A stretch of DNA of 64,000 bases from Synechococcus sp. MEDNS5 (lineage in GTDB: Bacteria > Cyanobacteriota > Cyanobacteriia > PCC-6307 > Cyanobiaceae): NCBI RefSeq assembly GCF_014279875.1, contig NZ_CP047952.1, forward strand, positions 2,356,001 to 2,420,000. Direction: 5' to 3'. Made by a program: the position numbers and the translations under genes. The notes below the pieces were generated by a model that was not told where the DNA came from, searched no databases, and saw only the letters and a program-made list of their open reading frames with translations. Numbering within the stretch: position 1 is the first letter of the stretch; every line of letters starts with the position of its first letter. Positions 33,161 to 40,395 of the stretch are shown piece after piece.

Positions 33161-34702
33161 ATGACGATCAGCTCTCCCTCCAGGCCCTATCTGGATGGCA
33201 AGAAGCTCAACAAGATCGAGCAGAACAAGGCCGCGAAGGATGGTCTTCTGGTCGGCCCTGAGATCGATAAATTTGCAGAAATCGGTTGGGAACAAGTTGA
33301 TGAAACAGACCTCCAACTTCGCTTGAAGTGGTACGGAATGTTCTGGCGCCCCAAAACGCCAGGACAGTTCATGCTTCGCCTGAGGGTTCCAAACGGTGTT
33401 CTCTCAGCACAGCAATTGCGTGTCGTCGCATCGATTGTTGAGCGCTACGGCGACAGCGGCAGTTGCGACATCACCACGCGTCAGAATTTGCAACTGCGCG
33501 GGGTTCTCCTTAATGATTTGCCCGAAATCCTGAAGCGTCTCAAGGAAGCAGGTCTCAGTTCAATCCAATCAGGATTCGACAACCCACGCAATGTCACTGG
33601 AAACCCGCTCGCTGGAATCGATCCCAATGAGATTGTTGACACCCGTCAATACACCACGGACCTCCAGAACTTTCTAACCAACAACTGTCAAGGCAATTCC
33701 GATTACTCCAACCTGCCGCGCAAATGGAATACGGCCGTCGCAGGCGCCAAAGATAATTTCCTCCTTCACAACGACATCGTCTTCCATCCCGTTGAACGAA
33801 ATGGTGAGATGGGCTTTGGCGTGTGGATCGGCGGCATTCTTTCATCACAAATGAATGCCTACGCCATTCCCCTCAATGCCTGGGTGAAGCCAAGCGAAAT
33901 CTGCCGGATGACCGATGCTGTGATTTCACTCTGGAGAGACAACGGCGAGAGAGACAAGCGTCCCAGAGGTCGCTTCCGCTTCTACTTGGATGCAGTGGGA
34001 ATTGATGCCTTCCGATCCAAAGTGGAGACACTGTTCGGACCTTTAACCCCGGATCCAGGTTCCGTTTTTGCCACTACGCCCCGTTCCCATTACGGAATCC
34101 ATCCACAGAAACAGGAGAGATTATCGTTTGCAGGCCTGCACGTACCAGTGGGTCGCCTGACGGCTCAGGATCTGCACGATTTTGCGACCGCGAGCTTGAA
34201 CTACGGCAGTGGAGAAGTGCGGCTCACCGAAGATCAGAACGTGATCGTCGTGGGCCTGTCTGATGAGACCATTCCAGCGTTCAAAGCGGATCCCCTGCTG
34301 CAACGTTTTCCTTTAGAGCCAGGATTAATTGCAGCGGGAACGGTGTCCTGCACGGGAAACACCTATTGCAGCTTCGGCCTCACCAACACCAAGGACCAGG
34401 CCCGAATGATCGCCCAAGAGCTCGACCAGGAGCTCAACCTCCCAGAAGAAGTGAAGATCCACTGGACCGGATGCCCCAACACCTGTGGCCAGGCCTTTAT
34501 GGGCGCCATCGGGCTCACCGGGACCAAGGCCAAGAACAGCGAGGGGGTAATGGGTGAGGGATACATGCTCACCACTGGAGGCTCCCAAGGAGAAAACCCA
34601 ACGGTGGGTGAAGTGAAAGAGAAAGCGATTCCTGCCGATCAGATCAAAACTGTTTTGAAGGATCTGCTGGTCGAGCAATTCGGAGCAACAGTCAAAGGCT
34701 GA
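33161..34702 (+). CDS. nirA: ferredoxin-nitrite reductase
   Basis: NirA reduces nitrite to ammonium with six electrons from ferredoxin. The 513-aa protein has the duplicated sulfite/nitrite reductase fold: the TTRQNLQLRGV siroheme-contact strand, a second ferredoxin-like half, and the Fe4S4-siroheme cysteines in SCTGNTYC and WTGCPNTCGQAF. Its length is typical of cyanobacterial NirA. Siroheme genes lie just upstream and a nitrite-type channel gene downstream. Confidence 0.97.
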   Translation: MTISSPSRPYLDGKKLNKIEQNKAAKDGLLVGPEIDKFAEIGWEQVDETDLQLRLKWYGMFWRPKTPGQFMLRLRVPNGVLSAQQLRVVASIVERYGDSGSCDITTRQNLQLRGVLLNDLPEILKRLKEAGLSSIQSGFDNPRNVTGNPLAGIDPNEIVDTRQYTTDLQNFLTNNCQGNSDYSNLPRKWNTAVAGAKDNFLLHNDIVFHPVERNGEMGFGVWIGGILSSQMNAYAIPLNAWVKPSEICRMTDAVISLWRDNGERDKRPRGRFRFYLDAVGIDAFRSKVETLFGPLTPDPGSVFATTPRSHYGIHPQKQERLSFAGLHVPVGRLTAQDLHDFATASLNYGSGEVRLTEDQNVIVVGLSDETIPAFKADPLLQRFPLEPGLIAAGTVSCTGNTYCSFGLTNTKDQARMIAQELDQELNLPEEVKIHWTGCPNTCGQAFMGAIGLTGTKAKNSEGVMGEGYMLTTGGSQGENPTVGEVKEKAIPADQIKTVLKDLLVEQFGATVKG

Positions 34703-34728
34703 GCCCCCTTTACGAATGAAGCTGCTAT

Positions 34729-34757
34729 GCCGTGACGCTTCCTTTTGAAGTCACGGC
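34729..34757 (+). other. hairpin downstream of nirA
   Basis: GCCGTGA...TCACGGC encloses an inner CTTC-CTTTT-GAAG hairpin with a 2-nt bulge. There is no T-tract after it, so a classic terminator is unlikely. It may stabilise the nirA 3' end or act in the leader of the 44-aa gene that follows. Confidence 0.35.
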
Positions 34758-34791
34758 CGTCACGCTTCAAAACGGATCGCTCTCTTTCACC

Positions 34792-34926
34792 ATGGCACAA
34801 CCAACAGACATCTTCTCCAAGTTCGTTAATTGGCTAAGCGCACAAGGAACTGCACCAAAAACCATCACTCACAACGATGGTGGCAAGGACCTTTTCTCAA
34901 AGCTGATGAACCGCATCTCTAGCTGA
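34792..34926 (+). CDS. 44-aa hypothetical protein between nirA and the nitrite channel gene
   Basis: The frame from the ATG at 34792 encodes a 44-aa soluble peptide with two similar amphipathic ends (DIFSKFVNWLS and DLFSKLMNRIS), an internal pseudo-repeat. An upstream in-frame start at 34732 would pass through the hairpin. The conserved-looking composition and operon position support a real gene, but the family is not recognised. Confidence 0.5.
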   Translation: MAQPTDIFSKFVNWLSAQGTAPKTITHNDGGKDLFSKLMNRISS

Positions 34927-34956
34927 ATTCACACACCCAACTTCTGAAACAGACTG

Positions 34957-35844
34957 ATGGATTACGTTCTCCCCAATGAACTTGTCGACGGCATGATTGC
35001 CGCCGGCGGCAAAAAGTCGAGCGTCAGCATCAAAGATCTGCTGCTGCGTGGTTTCTATTCAGGCGCCATCCTTGGTTTGGCAGTGATCCTGGCCCTCACC
35101 GTTGGCATCACCGTGAAGGCGCCCTTTGTCGGCTCCTTGCTGTTTCCCTTCGGCTTCGCCAGCATCGTGCTCTTCGGCATGGAACTGGTCACCGGTAATT
35201 TCGCTCTGCTGCCCATGGCCACCTGGGCAGGTCGCTGCACTTGGGGAGCCACATTCCGCAACTGGACTTGGGTGTGGATCGGTAACTGGATCGGTACTGC
35301 TGTCGTCGCACTGATCATGGCGATCAGCCTGACCAGCGGGACCATGGATGGAGCAGCCGATAATGTCGGCGCGCCGATCTGGGACCTTGTGGCTCAGAAA
35401 ATCATGGCTCTCAACAAGATCAACGTTGAGAAAAAGTATGAAGCACTGGGAAGCATGGGCTTCTTCCTGGCGTTCCTTCGCGGCGTAGTTGCCAACTGGC
35501 TTGTATGCCTCGGCGTCACCATGGCACTGGTCAGCAAAAGCGTTCCAGGAAAGATCCTGGCCTGCTGGCTTCCAATCACTGCGTTCCAATCGATGGGAAT
35601 GGAACACATCGTGGTGAATCAGTTTCTGCACACAGCGGGACCAATACTTGGCTCTGGCGTTCCTTACACCAAGGTGATCTTCTGGAATTTCCTACCCGTC
35701 ACCATTGGCAACATCGTGGGCGGCATGGTGTTCATCGGCATGCTCTTCTACAGCACCCACCGCACCACCATGGATAACGTGCTTCCGCAGGAACACGATG
35801 AAAAACTGGAGCGCGAACTTGCTGCTGAACTGGGAGCGCGCTGA
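34957..35844 (+). CDS. formate/nitrite transporter family channel
   Basis: This 295-aa FNT-family (FocA/NirC) protein has six membrane helices in two repeats. Landmarks are FGMELVTGNFALLP, FLRGVVANWLVCLGV and MEHIVVNQF, whose histidine matches the conserved central FNT histidine. Directly after nirA, nitrite exchange is the likely role, although formate cannot be excluded. It is followed after 5 bp by a HEAT-like gene, so the pair is probably co-transcribed. Confidence 0.9.
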   Translation: MDYVLPNELVDGMIAAGGKKSSVSIKDLLLRGFYSGAILGLAVILALTVGITVKAPFVGSLLFPFGFASIVLFGMELVTGNFALLPMATWAGRCTWGATFRNWTWVWIGNWIGTAVVALIMAISLTSGTMDGAADNVGAPIWDLVAQKIMALNKINVEKKYEALGSMGFFLAFLRGVVANWLVCLGVTMALVSKSVPGKILACWLPITAFQSMGMEHIVVNQFLHTAGPILGSGVPYTKVIFWNFLPVTIGNIVGGMVFIGMLFYSTHRTTMDNVLPQEHDEKLERELAAELGAR

Positions 35845-35849
35845 GCCCA

Positions 35850-36575
35850 ATGAGTGTTGACGAAGCCATCCTCTGGGAACGGCTGGCGCGATCACGCAGA
35901 GCTCCATTGGAGCCTTCCTGGCTGGAGGAGTCTTACTCCTCCAGCCTTTCTGCTGATCTGCGTCAGGCGCTCTGCGAAAAGCTGGGATCTTTGGCGGCCA
36001 ATGGCTGGCCGATCATCATGCGCCTCATGCAACAACATGGTGAGCAGAAAGAGCTCGTGCTTGCTGCAGGGTTATGCCATCAACGTGAAGCACGCGACTG
36101 GCTACTTCATCGGCTGAATGAACCCAGCCATCTTGACGATGACCATCTTTGTGTGCTCCAGGCCTTGTCCTGCTGGGGCGCCGACGTTCCTGACTCAGTC
36201 CTGCTCACATGCCTCAGACACCCCGGAATGCAACACCGTCAGATAGGCCTGCAACTGATCAGCTTCCGTGCTCACACACTTACGGATCAAGAACTTCTCG
36301 CTCTCTGCTCTGATCTGCTGGATGATTGTCGCGATCCGATTGTGATCTCCACCATTCGGGTCCTGCAACGCCGGGATGGCGGAGCCATTAGTCATCGCCT
36401 GGCCGCGCTGTGCATGAGCAACTCCGAAGTGATTGCCGACGCGGCCTTCCGAGCCCTCGGGTGTATTGCCACCTCCACCAGTCAAGAATTACTCGTCGAA
36501 CTCAGTGAATCAGTGGATGATCCAAAACGACGCAAGCTGGCACATCGTGAGCTGAACCAACAATTCCGAACTTGA
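35850..36575 (+). CDS. HEAT-repeat-like helical protein
   Basis: This 241-aa protein is made of repeated helix pairs (for example HLCVLQALSCWGADVPDSVLLTCLRH, split here into DDHLCVLQALSCWG and DSVLLTCLRH, and VIADAAFRALGCIA). It resembles HEAT or PBS-lyase-like scaffold repeats, but no catalytic residues are seen. Close linkage to the FNT gene and position before a shared terminator suggest that it serves nitrite transport or reduction, perhaps as an assembly factor. The function is unproven. Confidence 0.65.
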   Translation: MSVDEAILWERLARSRRAPLEPSWLEESYSSSLSADLRQALCEKLGSLAANGWPIIMRLMQQHGEQKELVLAAGLCHQREARDWLLHRLNEPSHLDDDHLCVLQALSCWGADVPDSVLLTCLRHPGMQHRQIGLQLISFRAHTLTDQELLALCSDLLDDCRDPIVISTIRVLQRRDGGAISHRLAALCMSNSEVIADAAFRALGCIATSTSQELLVELSESVDDPKRRKLAHRELNQQFRT

Positions 36576-36581
36576 CAACAA

Positions 36582-36604
36582 AAAGCCCGGCAATGCCGGG
36601 CTTT
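36582..36604. terminator. rho-independent terminator, bidirectional
   Basis: AAAGCCCGGC-AAT-GCCGGGCTTT is a perfect 10-bp stem with a 3-nt loop, flanked by A and T runs on opposite sides. It sits between convergent genes and can end both the nirA-FNT-HEAT transcript and the cynS transcript. Confidence 0.9.
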
Positions 36605-36649
36605 AATCCTCTCGATGTCCTTTAAAAGCTCACAGTATTAAAAACCGAT

Positions 36650-37132
36650 TCACCACTTTTTATACGGGAGGAACTTTCCGCACATGGTGATCTTTACTCG
36701 ATCACCTTTCGGATCCTCAACCTTGTCAACCTCAAGGGTGAAATCAATCGCGCTCATGATGCCATCACCGAATTTTTCCTGGATAACATCCTTCAGGGGC
36801 ATTCCATATACCTGCATGATCTCGTAGAAGCGATAAATCAGAGGGTCGGTGGGAATAACCGGCTCCAGACTGCCTTTTGTGGGGAACTCCTGGATTGCCG
36901 CTGTGATCGCGGGATCCAACGAAAGCAGTGACGAGAGTTTTTCAGCTTCCTCCGGTGATGCTGTGGCCTGTCCATAAAACAAGGAAGCTACCCAGACTTC
37001 ATCGAGCCCAAGCGCTGATCCAAGATCTGTGAAACTCATGCCTTTGGCTTTCTTTGCTGCCATCAAACTGGATGTGACAGTGCTTTGAGAAGGAGCCGAG
37101 AGCGATGCGGTCGAGAGTGTGGAGGAGGTCAT
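36650..37132 (-). CDS. cynS: cyanate hydratase (cyanase)
   Basis: Cyanase converts cyanate and bicarbonate to ammonia and carbon dioxide, giving another nitrogen source. The 160-aa protein has the N-terminal helix-turn-helix-like domain ([22 protein letters not shown]) and the catalytic region, with Arg and Glu in [13 protein letters not shown] and Ser in [10 protein letters not shown]. The ATG at 37132 gives an N-terminus slightly longer than average; a longer frame to 37183 looks non-family. It belongs functionally with the nitrate/nitrite genes but is transcribed toward them. Confidence 0.95.
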   Translation of the reverse strand: MTSSTLSTASLSAPSQSTVTSSLMAAKKAKGMSFTDLGSALGLDEVWVASLFYGQATASPEEAEKLSSLLSLDPAITAAIQEFPTKGSLEPVIPTDPLIYRFYEIMQVYGMPLKDVIQEKFGDGIMSAIDFTLEVDKVEDPKGDRVKITMCGKFLPYKKW

Positions 37133-37283
37133 GCCGGAAAGGCAATTTGCAACTGCAAGGCTCACGCAACCACTGCCCCACAAAATGCATCAATGACGAC
37201 CAAAATGACAATTTGATTTTGACGCATTGGACACAGCATTGCCAAAGCAACCCTGCTGTATTTAAATCATCTGACTCGCCGCT

Positions 37284-37454
37284 ATGAGCGCACTGTTCCG
37301 TTCCTTCAGTTCCCTTCTGTTCAGCCAGCAACTTGAATCCAGTGGTGCTTCAAGCCTGGTGCTCGAGCGGCTGTATTACGCCGATGGACGCCAAAATCCT
37401 GATCACCCTCTCCACGGCAGCTTCTCTGGATTGTCCTATTTTGACTCTCCGTGA
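37284..37454 (+). CDS. 56-aa hypothetical protein
   Basis: An ATG at 37284 opens a 56-codon frame (MSALFRSFSSLLFSQQLESS ... LERLYYADGRQNPDHPLHG ... FDSP). Composition and the ordered LYY-DGR-DHP-HG pattern look like a real conserved small protein rather than noise. It is soluble, with no known domain. It is divergent from cynS and 84 bp before the TrpD-like gene. It was identified by manual translation. Confidence 0.55.
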   Translation: MSALFRSFSSLLFSQQLESSGASSLVLERLYYADGRQNPDHPLHGSFSGLSYFDSP

Positions 37455-37538
37455 GTCTCCGCCTCTAGTTTTTGGTATCAACGACTACCTCCATGCCCTC
37501 TGCGCTACAGAACACTGATTCAATCTGCTTGAACGCGC

Positions 37539-38600
37539 GTGACAAGCACTGCTCTTAGCGGTCGTGAACGGTTCAAACAGCACCTTCGCAAGGTTGGCAG
37601 CGGTGAACACACCAGCAAGGGCATGAGTCGCGAAGAAGCAGCGGACGCCCTTGAACTCATGCTTCATCAGGATGCAACTCCTGCCCAAATCGGTGCCTTT
37701 TTAATTGCACACCGGATCCGACGTCCCGAGCCCCAGGAACTCACGGGAATGCTCGACACCTACCGGAAACTTGGGCCGGTTCTGCGCAGTGCCCCCGGAC
37801 AACGTCCGCCGCTGTGCTTCGGCATGCCCTACGACGGACGAACCCGAACAGCACCGATCTATCCCCTCACCACCCTGGTTCTGCTGGCCTGCAATCAGCC
37901 GGTGGTGCTGCAGGGTGGTGAGCGCATGCCGATCAAATACGGCATCACGGCCATTGAGCTGTTCCGCAGCCTCGGGCTCGATCTACGTGGACTGCCGTTG
38001 GAAACCGTTCAAGACGGCTTTCACAACCAAGGATTTGCCCTCATCCATCAGCCTGATCATTTCGCCATCGCCGAGAGCCTGATCAGTTACAGGGATGAAC
38101 TGGGCAAGCGCCCCCCTGTGGCCAGTCTGGAACTGCTCTGGACCGCCCATCAAGGGGACCATCGTCTGATCAGCGGATTTGTCCACCCCCCAACCGAAAG
38201 TCGAGCCTGGGAAGCCCTGAAACTCGCCGGTGAAAGCGATCTCTTCACCGTGAAAGGGTTGGAAGGTGGCACCGATCTGCCGATTGGTCGGGCCTGCATC
38301 ACAGCCCGTGTTCTTGGGGAACAAACAGAACGGCTGATCCTGCATCCAAGAGATCATGGCTGCCATGCCACCGATGTGGAGTGGACGGACCTCACCACCT
38401 GGCAGGCCCAGGCCATGGACGCTTTGCAGAACCGCGGACCGCTGCAGGATTCCCTGCGCTGGAACGCCGGCGTTTACCTCTGGTTTGCAGGCCTCAGCGA
38501 CAGTCTGGAGACGGCTTTGGAGACAGCCACGACCGTGATGGACGAAGGCAAAGCCCTGCACCAGCTTGATCAGTTGTGCAGCTGCCTTTCCATCCGGTGA
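37539..38600 (+). CDS. TrpD-like (anthranilate phosphoribosyltransferase family) protein
   Basis: This 353-aa protein has the nucleoside phosphorylase/TrpD layout: an N-terminal helical domain (MSREEAADALELMLHQDATPAQIGAF, here noted as SREEAADALELML and TPAQIGAFLIAHRIRRPE) and a later GERMPIKYGITAIELFRSLG that parallels the TrpD SADVLEALG region. The PRPP-binding GTGGD loop of true TrpD is not present; the position reads CFGMPYDGRTRTAP. It is therefore unlikely to be the tryptophan enzyme. The start is a GTG at 37539. It overlaps the convergent acetyltransferase gene by 31 bp. Confidence 0.75.
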   Translation: MTSTALSGRERFKQHLRKVGSGEHTSKGMSREEAADALELMLHQDATPAQIGAFLIAHRIRRPEPQELTGMLDTYRKLGPVLRSAPGQRPPLCFGMPYDGRTRTAPIYPLTTLVLLACNQPVVLQGGERMPIKYGITAIELFRSLGLDLRGLPLETVQDGFHNQGFALIHQPDHFAIAESLISYRDELGKRPPVASLELLWTAHQGDHRLISGFVHPPTESRAWEALKLAGESDLFTVKGLEGGTDLPIGRACITARVLGEQTERLILHPRDHGCHATDVEWTDLTTWQAQAMDALQNRGPLQDSLRWNAGVYLWFAGLSDSLETALETATTVMDEGKALHQLDQLCSCLSIR

Positions 38601-39028
38601 TGCTCGAATGGCACGCCTGCGACCGTAAACGTCTCGAGCCTCAGAAACCGCCAGCCACAACGCTCCAACAGAGGGAGACTTAACAGACTCGCCTCAGCGT
38701 GGATGTGCACAAGCCCATCGGCACGGGCATCGCACTCAATCCGTTTCACCAGTGCCGCGCCATGGCCCTGGCGTGACGCCCGTCCACGGCAGTACAACAA
38801 CGCCAGCCGATCCTGCGGCTGCCGCATGGCAAAAGCAGCACCATCGCCGCTGATCCAACCGTCACCGTGTTGAAACACACAATCCAGCACGCCGGGGAGC
38901 CAGGCCAAAGAGATCCAAGCCCTGATCTGCTGTGGTGTGTACAGCCCTGAGGCCTGACTCTCAATGGCATCCGCAAAGATCTCTCGAAGCAGAAAGGCAT
39001 CGGCGGGCCGAATGCGTCGCAAAGCCAT
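38570..39028 (-). CDS. GNAT-family acetyltransferase
   Basis: This 152-aa protein has the GNAT outline: an N-terminal LRRIRPADAFLLREI strand-helix, the RGRASRQGHGAALVKRIE acetyl-CoA loop (Q/RxxGxG/A form), and a C-terminal LLERCGWRFLRLETFTVAGV. The acceptor is unknown. The ATG at 39028 gives the standard domain start; the longer frame is antisense to the MFS gene. It is divergent from that transporter. Confidence 0.82.
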   Translation of the reverse strand: MALRRIRPADAFLLREIFADAIESQASGLYTPQQIRAWISLAWLPGVLDCVFQHGDGWISGDGAAFAMRQPQDRLALLYCRGRASRQGHGAALVKRIECDARADGLVHIHAEASLLSLPLLERCGWRFLRLETFTVAGVPFEHHRMERQLHN

Positions 39029-39074
39029 CAGCAGGGCCTGTGGGAATGTGAGTCTCCTCTGAAGAGCAGCCAGA

Positions 39075-40298
39075 TTGCAGCGTCCTCGGATCCCCACCCT
39101 GCTGAGTGCCTTCCTGACACTCCTGAACGACAGGTTGAGCGAAAGCATCGTGTTTCCGCTGCTGCCCTTCCTACTGGCGAGCTTCAATGCAGACGGACGC
39201 ACCCTTGGACTGCTGGCAGGAAGCTATGCCCTCGCCCAGTTCGCCGCGACCCCATTGATCGGAGCCCTTAGTGACCGCTTCGGCCGTCGGCCCGTGATCG
39301 CCACTTGCGTCAGCGGATCCGTGCTGGGCCTGGGTTTATTCGCCCTCACCGTAAGCCTCGACTGGCCAGCCGGTGCCTCATTGCCCCTCATGCTGCTGTT
39401 TCTGGCGCGGTTGATCGATGGCGTGAGCGGTGGAACCGCCGCTACCGCCAGTGCGGTCTTGGCCGATATCACACCTCCCGAGCAGAGGGCCCGAGCCTTC
39501 GGCCTCATCGGTGTGGCCTTCGGACTCGGCTTCATCGTGGGGCCTTTCCTGGGCGGGCAGCTCGCGCGCATCAACGTGACCGTGCCAGTGTGGGCCGCCA
39601 CTGGATTCGCAGTGGTGAATCTCTTGGTGGTTCTGGGGCTCCTTCCAGAAACGCATCCTGCCGATGCACGCAGGGCTATGCCGCGCAAACGGGAGCTCAA
39701 TCCGTTGGCCCAAGTCATCAAAGTGACGGCCAATCCCGCCGTCGGAAGGCTCTGTCTGAGTTTTTTCCTGTTTTTCCTAGCATTTAACGGCTTCACCGCC
39801 ATCCTTGTCCTCTATTTCAAACAACGTTTCAACTGGGGTCCCGAACTGGCCAGCACGGCATTTCTGATCGTTGGCATCGTGGCCACCGTTGTGCAGGGTG
39901 GATTGATCGGCCCGCTGGTGAAACGTCTTGGCGAGTGGCGACTCACCCTGATCGGGCTCAGCCTAGTGATCACGGGTTGCCTGCTGATTCCGTCAACAAC
40001 CGTTGAACAAGCGGAACGAGGAGTTTTCAGTGCCGTGGCGATTTTGGCAACGGGCACCGGGTTGGTGACACCAAGCCTGCGCAGCCTGGTGTCCAGGCGT
40101 CTGAACTCAGAAGGTCAGGGAGCTGCCCTCGGCAGCCTGCAGGCCCTGCAGAGTCTCGGCAGTTTTCTCGGACCTCCCCTTGCGGGACTCAGCTATGACC
40201 TGCTGGGACAGACCAGTCCTTTCCTAGGGAGTGCCGGGTTGCTGATCGCCGTGACCCTGCTGGTGGGCGGAACGCCTCGTCTCCGTCGAAGTGTCTGA
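39075..40298 (+). CDS. MFS transporter, TetA-like drug:H+ antiporter group
   Basis: This 407-aa protein has 12 predicted helices. The MFS motif A after helix 2 reads GALSDRFGRRPVI, motif C-like glycines are in GVAFGLGFIVGPFLGG, and the loop RLIDGVSGGTAATASAVLADI resembles TetA-type exporters. The substrate cannot be assigned. The start is a TTG at 39075, directly before the first helix. Confidence 0.83.
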   Translation: MQRPRIPTLLSAFLTLLNDRLSESIVFPLLPFLLASFNADGRTLGLLAGSYALAQFAATPLIGALSDRFGRRPVIATCVSGSVLGLGLFALTVSLDWPAGASLPLMLLFLARLIDGVSGGTAATASAVLADITPPEQRARAFGLIGVAFGLGFIVGPFLGGQLARINVTVPVWAATGFAVVNLLVVLGLLPETHPADARRAMPRKRELNPLAQVIKVTANPAVGRLCLSFFLFFLAFNGFTAILVLYFKQRFNWGPELASTAFLIVGIVATVVQGGLIGPLVKRLGEWRLTLIGLSLVITGCLLIPSTTVEQAERGVFSAVAILATGTGLVTPSLRSLVSRRLNSEGQGAALGSLQALQSLGSFLGPPLAGLSYDLLGQTSPFLGSAGLLIAVTLLVGGTPRLRRSV

Positions 40299-40395
40299 AC
40301 GGACGCCACAACGGCCTCAGCTCGATTCCTAGAACACATTCCGGTTAATCCACGATTGCTACGTTGCGCGCACCGGCTCCCTTACTGGTCACGCC

